49,133 nt of DNA from Desulfobacula sp. (GTDB lineage Bacteria > Desulfobacterota > Desulfobacteria > Desulfobacterales > Desulfobacteraceae): NCBI GenBank assembly GCA_018645325.1, contig JABGOU010000030.1, positions 1 through 49,133 of the forward strand. The letters are read 5' to 3'. How positions within the stretch are numbered: the first letter of the stretch is position 1; the number at the start of each line of letters is the position of its first letter. A program made the position numbers and the translations under genes. Shown here piece by piece: positions 1 through 8,350 of this stretch. The notes beneath the pieces are model-generated. The model searched no databases. It was given only the letters and a program-made list of their open reading frames with translations, and had not been told where the DNA came from.

Positions 1-334
1 TTTTAATCGCCTTTAGAAAACCACATCCTTTTTAATGGTTCAGGTAGAAAACGACTTTTTTGATGAATTATCGATTGAGGGGTAATATTATTTTGTGAAT
101 TTAATAGATAAAAGAGATGGAAGGATGAAATAAAAAAACCCTTATTCTAATGAATAAGAGCTTTATAATAAAATAATATAGTATTTTAGTTTTTACATTC
201 AGGTCTTGCGTTTAGTCTTGCGCTTTTTTTGTAAAATGTGGAAAATCATTCAAATTTTGGAAAAAGTCAGAAACTAAGAACCCCCATTATAAAGGAGATT
301 GCCGTGCATTAAGGATGTGTGAAAATGGCGGCAA
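1..334. other. Gene-free left edge
   Basis: I see no supportable gene here. There is a 7-bp AT-rich hairpin at 141-158 (CTTATTC, TAAT, GAATAAG) flanked by an A-run on its left, so on the minus strand it would resemble a weak terminator, but no minus-strand gene to its right needs one. At 297-335 an imperfect inverted repeat (GATTGCCG ... CGGCAATC) sits directly before the tRNA fragment and could be part of the end of the element that integrated there. The stretch between the tRNA fragment and the first gene (385-684) is also empty. Confidence 0.5.
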
Positions 335-384
335 TCTGTCTACGAATCAGGGGGTCGGGAGTTCGAATCTCTCCGGGCGCGCCA
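335..384 (+). other. 3' half of tRNA-Arg(ACG), probable attachment-site scar
   Basis: The anticodon loop CTACGAA (anticodon ACG at 342-344), the T arm with the TTCGAAT loop, the acceptor 3' strand CGGGCGC, discriminator G and encoded CCA are all present, as in a bacterial tRNA-Arg. The 5' acceptor strand (GCGCCCG expected) and the D arm are absent, so this is not a functional tRNA. A remnant starting in the anticodon stem and running to the CCA is typical of attR left by an integrase that targets tRNA 3' ends. The element would lie to the left, outside the window, because the original downstream DNA stays attached to the remnant. The upper anticodon stem is imperfect, consistent with a junction there. 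Confidence 0.7.
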
Positions 385-684
385 CTTATATCAAGGGTTT
401 TCAGGTTTCAGCTTGAAAGCCTTTTTTGCTTATAGATCCGATTTAATACATTCTTATTACATTTTTTGTATAGTATTTTAAATGATTTTAAATGACGTGA
501 GTGCGGCAAGGTCAACATCAAAAGTCATTTTGGCGGGCGGGAATATAGTAAATCATGCAAGGCTTTTAAACAGAAAAGAGGATTAGGATTTTCATTACCT
601 CCGCTTGAATCATCATACCCTTTTTGATAATCATAAAAAATATTATTTAAGATTTTGAAGATCTATTTATATTGAGGTGATTAA

Positions 685-1317
685 ATGATTAAAGACCCAT
701 ATAAAAATTTAGCAAAATTTTATGACTCATTTACAGGACCATCTCTTGTAGCAGTAAGAAAAATAATGTTGAAAATGGCTCTTCCAGAAGAAGACATGCG
801 TGTGCTTGAGGTGGGATGTGGTACCGGCGAAAACCTGAAACATTTCAAAAATTCAGGATGTGAAGTTTATGGAATTGATCTATCCCCTTCAATGACCAAA
901 GTTGCGACAAAAAAACTTGGGGAAAAAGCGCATATTTTATTAGGGGATGCATCACAGCTACCATATTCAGACGATCATTTCGATCTTGTCATTGCCATGT
1001 TAACTTTACATGAAATGCCAAATTCAATCCGATCCCCAATAATACATGAGATGAAACGGGTAGTTAAACCAAATGGGCGACTGCTGATTGTTGATTTTCA
1101 TCCTGGTCCTATCCGATTTCCAAAAGGCTGGTTTTATAAACTAAATATACTTTTTTTTGAAAGGATTGCTGGACGAGAGCATTTTAAAAACCATCAAGAT
1201 TTTCTTGAAAATAAAGGACTACCACCATTGATAAAAGCAAACAATCTATATGTTGAAAAAGAAAAAATTGTTGGAGGCGGTAATTTAGCGTTGTTTTCAG
1301 CAAGCAAAGCGAATTAG
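685..1317 (+). CDS. Class I SAM-dependent methyltransferase (UbiE/Methyltransf_11-like)
   Basis: A 210-residue soluble Rossmann-fold methyltransferase. SAM-binding motif I is clear (VLEVGCGTGENL, about residues 40-51), followed by the acidic end of strand 2 (YGIDLSPSM), a GDASQLPYSDDHFDLV stretch typical of motif II-III and the post-motif region LLIVDFHPG. The start is supported by GAGGTG seven bases upstream. The C-terminal third, with many aromatic and basic residues, resembles ubiquinone/menaquinone-type methyltransferases, but the substrate cannot be deduced. It stands alone, first gene after the tRNA scar, with over 200 bp to the next gene. Confidence 0.85.
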   Translation: MIKDPYKNLAKFYDSFTGPSLVAVRKIMLKMALPEEDMRVLEVGCGTGENLKHFKNSGCEVYGIDLSPSMTKVATKKLGEKAHILLGDASQLPYSDDHFDLVIAMLTLHEMPNSIRSPIIHEMKRVVKPNGRLLIVDFHPGPIRFPKGWFYKLNILFFERIAGREHFKNHQDFLENKGLPPLIKANNLYVEKEKIVGGGNLALFSASKAN

Positions 1318-1537
1318 CTTTATGAATTTAATTATGATGTCACCAACTCACCTATACTCCATTCCAATGGTAAGGTTTCAAAACTAACAATTTTTATATT
1401 TACTTGCCTTTCCACTCTTTTTTTTAAATCCACAAAAACTGAAAATTATTGAAAAAATAGGGGTTTTTACCTATTTACAGCAATAATCTGTTTTGCTATT
1501 ACACAAGTAGTCAATTTTTTAAAAGATGGGATTACTT

Positions 1538-1924
1538 ATGCAAGAAGATGATGTTATTGAATTGATGAAAGATTTTCTTTCTAAAAAATTCCCAAAAGAG
1601 TGTTTTTGTTGCGGGAAACACTATGATTCTTTCTCAGAGTATCTTAGAAATACAAAGCAAGTTGGTTCACTAAGGTCCTATGATGTGACAAAAGAAGATC
1701 GGTTTCCAGACAAACCTATAGGTACTGTTTCATTTTCTAATTGCTCCTGTGGATCAACATTGACCTTAACCTCAAATGGGATGAGGGTCGAGACACTGTG
1801 GCGGGTGATGAACTGGATCAGAAAAGAAGCAAAAGTACGAGGAGCTGCGATATCTGAAACTTTAGATTCTTTAAGAAATAAAATTGATGTCAGTGTACTT
1901 AAAGATGATGATAAAAACTGTTAA
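1538..1924 (+). CDS. Small cysteine-rich hypothetical protein
   Basis: A 128-residue cytoplasmic protein I cannot name. It has two cysteine clusters, CFCC near the N-terminus and NCSCGS around residue 67, spaced so that they could form one zinc or Fe-S site. Between them lies a SYD...GTVSF stretch, and the second half is a predicted helical region (WRVMNWIRKEAKVRG). I chose the ATG at 1538 because GGGA lies six bases upstream. An in-frame ATG at 1526 would add four residues but has no ribosome-binding site. No hydrophobic segment is present. It is isolated, so context gives no function. Confidence 0.65.
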   Translation: MQEDDVIELMKDFLSKKFPKECFCCGKHYDSFSEYLRNTKQVGSLRSYDVTKEDRFPDKPIGTVSFSNCSCGSTLTLTSNGMRVETLWRVMNWIRKEAKVRGAAISETLDSLRNKIDVSVLKDDDKNC

Positions 1925-2138
1925 GGAATGATATTTTTTATCAGTTCCCGGCACCATTTATATTCATTAAATTCATTTTTTAAAAAAATATAAAATACAA
2001 GTTATTGATTTTTCAATACTATACTTTAATTAAATCATTCTATGGCCCTTAAAAGAATAATGGCATGGTAGTTGCTAATTAACTGGATTGGACTTGATTG
2101 GATTGGACTGGAGAAAAACAATAATAAGGAGGATATCC

Positions 2139-2447
2139 ATGAGCATTAAAAAACAATATCTCAAAACAAAAAGCTTATGCCGGGTAACTTTCCGGGTTCC
2201 AAAAGAAGCCAATGGCAGTGCACAGAAAATACATGTGGTTGGCGAATTTAACAAATGGAATAAAGATGCCAATCCCATGAAATCTTATAAAAACGGTGCA
2301 TTCGCTGCAACCATTGACCTTGATTTAAACAAAAAATATCAGTTCAAGTACCTTATTGATGAAAAGGACTGGAAAAATGATCAGGATGCAGACACATATA
2401 TTCACTGCCCATATGGAAATTGTGACAACTCGGTAGTTATTACTTAA
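2139..2447 (+). CDS. Glycogen-binding (CBM48/AMPK1-type) domain protein
   Basis: A 102-residue single-domain protein. The core VVGEFNKWNKDANPM followed by KKYQFKYLIDEKDW and a terminal NSVVIT is the E-set/CBM48 fold found in isoamylases and AMPK beta subunits, where the tryptophans contact alpha-glucan. No catalytic domain is attached, so it is probably a glycan-binding or regulatory module. The start at 2139 is fixed by a near-perfect AAGGAGG six bases upstream. The reading frame extends 17 codons further up, but that extension translates a short repetitive stretch (2083-2112) and is unlikely to be used. The khpA-like gene follows 43 bp downstream in the same direction, so the two may be co-transcribed. 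Confidence 0.8.
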   Translation: MSIKKQYLKTKSLCRVTFRVPKEANGSAQKIHVVGEFNKWNKDANPMKSYKNGAFAATIDLDLNKKYQFKYLIDEKDWKNDQDADTYIHCPYGNCDNSVVIT

Positions 2448-2490
2448 CAAGCCACATCTCAATACTGTTATATAAAAAGGAGGACAGGTT

Positions 2491-2721
2491 ATGAAAGAGT
2501 TGATCAGATACATGGCACAAGCATTGGTTGATAATTCGGATCAGGTTGATGTACAGGAAATCAATACCCTGCAGACCCTTGTCCTGGAATTACGGGTTGC
2601 AAAAGAAGATCTTGGAAAGGTCATTGGTAAAAAAGGCAGAACAGCCCAGGCCATGCGTATTATTTTATCCTGTGCAGCAGCAAAAGAGCAAAAAAGAAGC
2701 ATCCTGGAAATTGTGGAGTAA
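2491..2721 (+). CDS. khpA: KH-domain RNA-binding protein KhpA (YlqC family)
   Basis: A 76-residue protein with the family's usual length and the GxxG nucleic-acid-binding loop in GKVIGKKGRTAQAMR (about residues 44-58). KhpA is a single type II KH-domain protein that binds RNA and in some bacteria pairs with KhpB. A strong AAGGAGG lies eight bases upstream of the ATG. In many bacteria the gene sits between rpsP and rimM. Here it is separated from ribosomal genes and follows the CBM48 gene, which is an unusual neighbourhood. Confidence 0.88.
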   Translation: MKELIRYMAQALVDNSDQVDVQEINTLQTLVLELRVAKEDLGKVIGKKGRTAQAMRIILSCAAAKEQKRSILEIVE

Positions 2722-2818
2722 CGACCTCAGTCAACGCAGCAGTTGGTATCTTGATGGTGACCAGGGCCAATTTTTCCTTGTAACTTCTATATATTGGGGT
2801 AAAGTAGAAGGTATAATC

Positions 2819-3566
2819 TCATCCATCAGCATATCCTAAGAGTGAGGCAGCTTTTGCTAATTGTCCTTTTATATCTAAAGATTGCTTCAATCTTTTTTGT
2901 TCTGGTTGTTCCCGGTTTAATTCGGCCGGGAGATATTTGTCCCGCATTTCATTTATAAACGAGTGGCTTCCAAAGGCGAGCCCATGTCGCAAGTCTTCAA
3001 GTGTGTTCTTCTCTTCAAGGGAATATTGCTGAACCATTCGCCGATATGCCTGAGATTTCTCTTTCTGGCTTCCCTGGAATAAAGAAAACAAAAATTTGGT
3101 ATTAAGCCAGTCTTCCGCTTTTTGGTTATACCCATAGGTAAGATAGCTGCTCCATCTATATTCTGACAATCTTTCAACCCTTCCTGCCCGTAACGGATTC
3201 CGGTGAATATAACAGGAGAGCCTCAATACATAGCCATCACTCTGGACTAAAAAACTTTTAAACCGACCCTGGAATAAATGACCGCTCCTTTTATGACGAA
3301 GGTTAAATCGCCTGGTATAGGTAGCACCAAACCATTGCATACTTCGGGATAAGTTGCTCTCATTTGTTTTTAACAGGACATGGTAATGATTTGTCATGAG
3401 AACATAAGCATAAATCTCAATGTTAAACAGTTCCACAGTTTTACCCATCAAATCCAGGAATAGTATTCTGTCGTCATTATCCGGGGGATATAGGATTTTG
3501 TTCATTGCCCCGTGACATCACATGGTAAAGCGCACCGGAATATTCGATTCTCCATGGTCTACTCAT
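2819..3566 (-). pseudogene. REP-associated tyrosine transposase (RAYT, IS200-like), frameshifted
   Basis: A Y1/IS200-like transposase of the RAYT group. The main frame (2819-3505) carries the catalytic metal motif YVLMTNHYHVLLK, the conserved GHLFQGRFKS block and CYIHRNPLRAG. The missing N-terminus (SRPWRIEYSGALYHVMSRG) is encoded just upstream in another frame, starting at an ATG at 3566. Dropping one base of the G-run at 3483-3487 (a C-run on the coding strand) joins the two frames into a sequence that aligns without gaps to the family. The C-terminus stops early, at GYADG, inside what is normally a DNA-binding helix. I read it as a decaying gene. Programmed slippage on the C-run or a sequencing error are alternatives for the frameshift. 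Confidence 0.8.
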
Positions 3567-3704
3567 GGGGAAGATACTACATTAAAGCACTTGCAAGATG
3601 TGACCCCATTTTCTCTTTCCCCTTTTTCTTATTGTTAATATCTTTCATGTATATTATAAGGTTCAGCAATAATGCAGGCATGTTAGTTCAATAAAAGGGA
3701 AAAA

Positions 3705-5030
3705 ATGGATATTAAAGAAATTGCATTACATTGTAAAACTGCCGGGATTTTTATGTCGGCACTTTCAAGTGATATAAAAAATGCAGCACTGAGAAATATT
3801 ATCAGGGCCCTGGAAGATAATATGGATCGTATTATTGAAGCCAATAAGAAAGATCTTGCAAAAGCTCAAAAAGACAATCTTGAAGCCCCTTTGATGAAGC
3901 GGTTGAAATTTGACCAGGCCAAGCTGATAGAAGCCTGTGACGGGCTTTCAAGCCTGATAACACTTCAAGATCCCGTGGGCATGGCATTGAGCGCAACTGA
4001 GCTTGATAAAGGACTTAATCTTTATAAGGTGAGCAGGCCGATTGGCGTAATAGGGGTTATTTTTGAGTCCCGGCCGGATGCCCTGGTACAGATTGCAGCC
4101 CTTTGCCTGAAAAGCGGAAATTCAGTATTGCTCAAAGGCGGCAAAGAGGCCTTTGCCACCAATCAGATTTTGGCAGCAATTATTTTAATGGCAGGCGTTG
4201 AAGCAGGTTTGCCCGAAGGCTGGCTGGGCCTGCTTGAATCGCGCAGTGATGTGGATCTAATGTTAAAACTTGATAAATCAATTGATCTGATCATTCCAAG
4301 GGGCAGTAATGAATTTGTCCGGTATATCATGGATAATACAGTGATTCCTGTTCTGGGACATGCCGATGGGATCTGTCACTTGTATATTGACAGGTTTGCT
4401 GATCTTAAAATGGCAATTGACCTGTCCCTGGACAGTAAATGCCAGTACGTGGCAGTTTGTAATGCCATAGAAACCATTCTGGTTCATGAATCCATGGCCC
4501 GGGATATCCTTCCCTCTTTAAAGGCTGAATTAGAAGACAGGGGCGTGAAAATTTTAGGGTGTGAAAAGACAAGGGCCATAATAGATGTTGAGTGTGCCAG
4601 TAAAGAAGCTTGGAAAACTGAATACCTTGATTTGATTGTTTCCATCAAAATTGTTCCTTCCCTGGATCAGGCTTTGACCCATATTAACAAGTATGGATCA
4701 GGCCACACCGATGTCATAGTGACAAAGGATAACAAAAGAGCTGTTTATTTTATGGATCATGCAGACACGGCTGATGCTTTTGTAAACTGCAGCAGCAGAT
4801 TTGCAGACGGATTCAGGTTTGGACTGGGTGCTGAAGTGGGTATCAGTACAAATAAGATACATGCCAGGGGACCTGTTGGTCTTGAAGGTCTCATGATTTA
4901 CCAGTGGCGTCTCATAGGTGACGGACATATGGTAAAAGACTATACGGGTATAAAGGCTAAACAATTCATCCACAAGCCATTAAAAAAAAATCAATTAGAG
5001 ATAAATCATGCCAAAACAACGATTGATTAA
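3705..5030 (+). CDS. proA: Glutamate-5-semialdehyde dehydrogenase (gamma-glutamyl phosphate reductase)
   Basis: Second step of proline biosynthesis: NADPH-dependent reduction of gamma-glutamyl phosphate to glutamate-5-semialdehyde. At 441 residues it is close to the family length. Visible blocks include PIGVIGVIFESRPDALVQ, LKGGKEA, and the catalytic cysteine region YVAVCNAIETILVH (Cys near residue 252), then GSGHTDVIVT and GLGAEVGIST in the C-terminal half. AAAAGGGAAAAA precedes the ATG. The gene overlaps proB by 23 bp in a different frame. The order proA-proB is the reverse of the E. coli arrangement; translational coupling would keep the two enzymes, which are thought to channel the unstable acyl phosphate, in balance. 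Confidence 0.96.
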   Translation: MDIKEIALHCKTAGIFMSALSSDIKNAALRNIIRALEDNMDRIIEANKKDLAKAQKDNLEAPLMKRLKFDQAKLIEACDGLSSLITLQDPVGMALSATELDKGLNLYKVSRPIGVIGVIFESRPDALVQIAALCLKSGNSVLLKGGKEAFATNQILAAIILMAGVEAGLPEGWLGLLESRSDVDLMLKLDKSIDLIIPRGSNEFVRYIMDNTVIPVLGHADGICHLYIDRFADLKMAIDLSLDSKCQYVAVCNAIETILVHESMARDILPSLKAELEDRGVKILGCEKTRAIIDVECASKEAWKTEYLDLIVSIKIVPSLDQALTHINKYGSGHTDVIVTKDNKRAVYFMDHADTADAFVNCSSRFADGFRFGLGAEVGISTNKIHARGPVGLEGLMIYQWRLIGDGHMVKDYTGIKAKQFIHKPLKKNQLEINHAKTTID

Positions 5031-6138
5031 CGCCCGCCGGGTGGTTGTGAAATTAGGCAGTAATGTGATCACAGCAGAGAACAGTTTGAACCTTGCCCTG
5101 ATAGAATCCATCTCCAACCAGATCAGCAGCCTTATGGATAAAGGTATTGAGGTGATTCTGGTATCCTCGGGAGCCATGGCAGCCGGGTTGCGGAAAATGG
5201 GAATGGACCGCCGCCCGGAAGAAATTCCAAAGCGACAGGCAATTTCAGCCATTGGCCAGAGTGGACTTATGAACGCCTATGAAAAAAGTTTTAAAGGATG
5301 CGATAAAAAGGTTGCACAGATTCTGTTGACGGCCGAAGATTTAAACAACAGGAAGCGGTATCTGAATGCAAGAAATACCTTGAATACACTCATGAAATGG
5401 AAAGTAGTGCCCATCATCAATGAGAATGATACCATCATGGTTGAAGAAATAAAATTAGGGGATAATGACAATCTTGCCGCCATGATCACCCTGTTGATGG
5501 ATGCTGATTTTTTATTTATTTTAACGGATATTGACGGGTTGTATACCAAGGATCCAAGGATATATCCCAATGCTGAACTGATTCCAAAAGTCACACGTTT
5601 TAAAAAAGAAATTGAAGACTTTGCAAGTGATATTCCCGGGACTCTAGGCACAGGTGGAATGCTCAGTAAAATTCAGGCCGCCCAGAAAACCACTTCAGCC
5701 GGAATTCCTATGATTGTGGCCAGGGGGAATATACCCAATGTATTATGTCATCTTTTTGAAGGCAAAGAGTATGGTACCTATTTTGTTCCTAAAAAAGAAA
5801 AAATGCCCTCCAGGAAATGCTGGATTGCATATACCCTTGCCCCTAAGGGAAGTCTTGTGATTGATGATGGAGCTGTGCATGCTGTTATGCTGAATGGGAA
5901 AAGTCTGCTTGCCATTGGAATATTGTCTGTAGAGGGCGACTTTGAAGAAGGTGCGGCAGTTTCTTTTAAAACAACTGCCAATGAGATCATAGGAATCGGC
6001 CTGGTCAATTATAGATCCCTGGACATTAATTTGATAAAGGGACTGAAAACATCGCAGATCGAGCGCTGTCTTGGCGATAAACACTATGATGAAGTCATTC
6101 ACCGTAACAACCTTGCCCTGAATGATTGTTGCACTTGA
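5008..6138 (+). CDS. proB: Glutamate 5-kinase with C-terminal PUA domain
   Basis: First, usually feedback-controlled step of proline synthesis: ATP-dependent phosphorylation of glutamate. The amino-acid-kinase domain covers about residues 1-260 (VVVKLGSNVI, VSSGAMAAG, PIINENDTI, GDNDNLAA, LTDIDGLYTKDP, GTGGMLSKIQAA). A PUA domain follows (CWIAYTLAPKGSLVIDDGA ...). Total 376 residues, normal for the PUA-containing form. It begins inside the end of proA. The C-terminal tail NDCCT and the TGA stop overlap the degenerate repeat copy at 6125-6247, so the element probably altered the end of this gene. The catalytic core is unaffected. Confidence 0.95.
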   Translation: MPKQRLINARRVVVKLGSNVITAENSLNLALIESISNQISSLMDKGIEVILVSSGAMAAGLRKMGMDRRPEEIPKRQAISAIGQSGLMNAYEKSFKGCDKKVAQILLTAEDLNNRKRYLNARNTLNTLMKWKVVPIINENDTIMVEEIKLGDNDNLAAMITLLMDADFLFILTDIDGLYTKDPRIYPNAELIPKVTRFKKEIEDFASDIPGTLGTGGMLSKIQAAQKTTSAGIPMIVARGNIPNVLCHLFEGKEYGTYFVPKKEKMPSRKCWIAYTLAPKGSLVIDDGAVHAVMLNGKSLLAIGILSVEGDFEEGAAVSFKTTANEIIGIGLVNYRSLDINLIKGLKTSQIERCLGDKHYDEVIHRNNLALNDCCT

Positions 6139-6247
6139 AACAGCCCTGTATGATAGATATTTGTTGCGGCTATTCACTTAACTTCCTGCAAGTATCCATC
6201 AGAAAGGGCTTTGGGGATAGTTTTTTTTTAACGGGCCCAACAATTAC
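6125..6247 (+). repeat. MITE-like element, copy A (degenerate)
   Basis: This is the most diverged of five related elements. It keeps the internal inverted-repeat arms (6143-6163 and 6189-6209) around the loop containing CTATTC-CTTAAC, and the right end reads AACAATTAC. The left terminus is damaged, with only CTTGAAAC and an ATTGTT trace recognisable, and no target duplication is visible. The orientation is the same as copies C and D. It overlaps the last codons and stop of proB. Confidence 0.8.
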
Positions 6248-6284
6248 GAAAATTTAAGATTAATCTTTGTATGGAGGCTGTTTT

Positions 6285-6983
6285 ATGAATATTCAACAAT
6301 TTAAATATTCAAGTGATAATCTGGGATATCTGGTATATTCAAAAAAAGAGGCTATTGCCATTGATCCTGGAGGGGTTGATGATATCCTGGCTTTTGCCCG
6401 GAAGAACAATATTGTTATCAAATATGTATCAAACACCCACTCCCACCATGATCACACCCCGGGTAATAAACAAATGCTTGAAAAAACAAATGCCCGGTTT
6501 ATTGACTGCAAAAAGATAAAATCAGATCAGAGAATTTCCCTTGACAATGAATTTCTGGAAGTTTTTTTTACTCCCGGCCATTCAGAAGATTCAATTACTT
6601 TTGTGGCAAATGAGTTTTTAGTAACCGGCGATACCTTGTTCAACGGGACCATAGGTAATTGTTTTTCAGGTGATTTAAAAGGTTTTTTTAATTCTTTGAA
6701 ACGCCTGATTTCGCTGCCAGAAGAAACTAAAATTTATGGTGGTCACGATTACGTGATGGAATCCATGAAAATGGCAAAGCTCATTGAAAAAGATAATCCG
6801 CATATTAAAGAATATATTAAAAAATATGATCCCGGATTAATTGTATCCACTTTGCAGGATGAATTAAAAACAAACCCTTACATCCGGTTTAATGCACCTG
6901 CTATGATAAATAATTTGCAGAAAAGAAATTTGCAGACAGATACAGAGTATGCCAGATTTAAATCAATAATGGACATATATTAA
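6285..6983 (+). CDS. MBL-fold metallo-hydrolase (glyoxalase II-like)
   Basis: A 232-residue metallo-beta-lactamase-fold hydrolase. The metal motif is THSHHDHTPG (HxHxDH), followed by FTPGHSEDS (second His), GDTLFNG (bridging Asp) and YGGHDY (last His), the pattern of hydroxyacylglutathione hydrolases, with a shortened C-terminal part ending in NNLQKRN. The usual role is hydrolysis of S-acyl thiols, here perhaps of a non-glutathione thiol. I place the start at the ATG at 6285, eight bases after GGAGG; an in-frame TTG at 6267 would include the ribosome-binding site itself. The GNAT gene starts 13 bp after the stop, suggesting an operon. Confidence 0.85.
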   Translation: MNIQQFKYSSDNLGYLVYSKKEAIAIDPGGVDDILAFARKNNIVIKYVSNTHSHHDHTPGNKQMLEKTNARFIDCKKIKSDQRISLDNEFLEVFFTPGHSEDSITFVANEFLVTGDTLFNGTIGNCFSGDLKGFFNSLKRLISLPEETKIYGGHDYVMESMKMAKLIEKDNPHIKEYIKKYDPGLIVSTLQDELKTNPYIRFNAPAMINNLQKRNLQTDTEYARFKSIMDIY

Positions 6984-6996
6984 AGAGATTAAAATT

Positions 6997-7425
6997 TTGT
7001 CGGATCAACAATTGACAGGACTTGTCATAAAAACCATTAAATTTGCATCAAAAAAGGATTTGATAAGGCTTTACACGCAGGCTGGATGGTGGGATACGTC
7101 CTATGATAAAGATCCTGAATTTTTAAATCATATTGTTGAAGATTCAGCTGTCTTTATAGGGGCTTTTCTGGGAAAAAAAATCATTGGAATGGGCCGGGCT
7201 CTTTCCGATCTTGCAAGTGATGCTTATATTCAGGACGTTGCAGTGTTAAAAGAATACAGGGGCAAAGGAATCGGCAGACAAATTATTCAAGCTTTAATAT
7301 CAAAATTAAAGGAAAATGGTGTTGACTGGATCGGCCTTGTTGCCCAACCGGGAACATCTTATTTTTATGAGAAACTTGGATTTGAAGTGCTTAAAGATCA
7401 TGTTCCGTTAAAATATAAGGGATGA
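6997..7425 (+). CDS. GNAT-family N-acetyltransferase
   Basis: A 142-residue single-domain acetyltransferase. The acetyl-CoA pyrophosphate loop is clear in VAVLKEYRGKGIGRQIIQALI (R/QxxGxG/A = YRGKGIG), and the C-terminal GTSYFYEKLGFEVLKDHVPL is the usual last strand region. The substrate is unknown. The gene appears to start with TTG at 6997, with AAGAGAT seven bases upstream; there is no ATG near the N-terminus. It lies 13 bp after the metallo-hydrolase and probably shares its transcript. Confidence 0.82.
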   Translation: MSDQQLTGLVIKTIKFASKKDLIRLYTQAGWWDTSYDKDPEFLNHIVEDSAVFIGAFLGKKIIGMGRALSDLASDAYIQDVAVLKEYRGKGIGRQIIQALISKLKENGVDWIGLVAQPGTSYFYEKLGFEVLKDHVPLKYKG

Positions 7426-7515
7426 TCAAATCTATAAAAAATCATCATGCCATACAAGCTTGATAGCTTGCCGGATAAGTCTTATACCATTTAAATTCAA
7501 AATTTAATTTAGTTC

Positions 7516-7543
7516 TTGACTTTTTTGATTATTGATATATTAT
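7516..7543 (+). promoter_or_regulatory. Sigma-70-type promoter for the cold-shock gene
   Basis: TTGACT (7516-7521) and TATTAT (7538-7543) are separated by 16 bp. Transcription would start near 7550 and leave about 130 nt of untranslated leader before the ATG at 7679. Long leaders that refold in the cold are a known feature of csp mRNAs; whether this one does so is inference. Confidence 0.5.
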
Positions 7544-7678
7544 TTTGCGAACTGCGACTGATTTATGTGAAGCGCAGAGGTTTCATTCCAAAGGTCTATC
7601 CCGATTAAATAAAAGGAATTGCCCTTAAAGTTATCGAAACTCGTATTATTCTTATTTTTATTACAGGAGATTGCCAAC

Positions 7679-7879
7679 ATGGCTAATGGTATCGTAAAAT
7701 GGTTTAACGACTCAAAAGGTTTTGGATTTATCGAACAAGAAGGCGGAAAAGATGTATTTGTGCATCATTCAGGCATCAATTCAACAGGTTTTAAATCCCT
7801 GAATGAAGGGGATCGTGTCTCCTTTGATATTGAAGAAGGACAAAAAGGTCCTGCTGCAACAAATGTAACCGTGCTATAG
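7679..7879 (+). CDS. Cold-shock protein (CspA family)
   Basis: A 66-residue OB-fold RNA chaperone of standard length. RNP1 (KGFGFIE, residues 13-19) and RNP2 (VFVHHS, about 26-31) are intact, and the N-terminus (GIVKWFND) is typical. The protein binds single-stranded RNA/DNA and melts structures during cold stress or growth resumption. The start at 7679 has AGGAGA eight bases upstream. The frame opens further up, but that part encodes no family sequence. The gene is a single unit with its own promoter (7516-7543) and terminator (7929-7970). Confidence 0.95.
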   Translation: MANGIVKWFNDSKGFGFIEQEGGKDVFVHHSGINSTGFKSLNEGDRVSFDIEEGQKGPAATNVTVL

Positions 7880-7928
7880 TTAGCCGTTTTATTTGTTTTA
7901 AAAAGTCATCTTGGTGACTTGAAAAAGT

Positions 7929-7970
7929 AAAGTCCCTGAACAGGTTAATGTTAAGGGACTTTTTGTTTTA
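7929..7970 (+). terminator. Rho-independent terminator after the cold-shock gene
   Basis: A perfect 9-bp stem (AAAGTCCCT at 7929-7937 pairing with AGGGACTTT at 7954-7962) with a 16-nt loop is followed by TTGTTTTA. It lies 50 bp after the csp stop. Confidence 0.85.
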
Positions 7971-8350
7971 AATGCCAATATTCTGTGTCATGGCAAAATA
8001 AATAAATCCATTCTTGATATTTCTATTCTTGATTTACCCACCCCTATATTTATTCATAAGGAAAAAGTAAGATCACAAGTGAAGAGACAGGCTGGAAGAA
8101 AAATCCAATTTGATTTTGACAAAGCCTTGAATTCTGTTCCCAGTCAGTGTACCCTTATGAACACGGTCTGACAGTTTGCATGTTTTATGGTCATAAATGG
8201 GTGAGCTATCAGGTTTGTCAATATATTTGGTACTTTGATCACTAAGGTTCAGCCATAAATGGCTTAGAAGCGTTTCATTATAAAGAAACCAGAGATTTTT
8301 CAACTGCTAAGTGGTTTATGAAGGTATTAATTTAAAAAAGAGGAGGACAG
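7971..8350. other. Non-coding gap with one small palindrome
   Basis: No gene is supported on either strand. A perfect 14-bp palindrome AGCCATAAATGGCT lies at 8251-8264, about 87 bp before the next start codon. It might be an operator for the downstream hypothetical gene, but nothing else backs this. Confidence 0.35.

Noticed and set aside
335-384. A complete tRNA gene
   Set aside because: The 5' acceptor strand and D arm are missing, so the cloverleaf cannot form.
8073-8303. A 76-codon minus-strand open frame between the csp gene and the hypothetical gene
   Set aside because: There is no ribosome-binding site and no known motif, and the composition is not protein-like towards the end. It is probably a chance frame in non-coding DNA.
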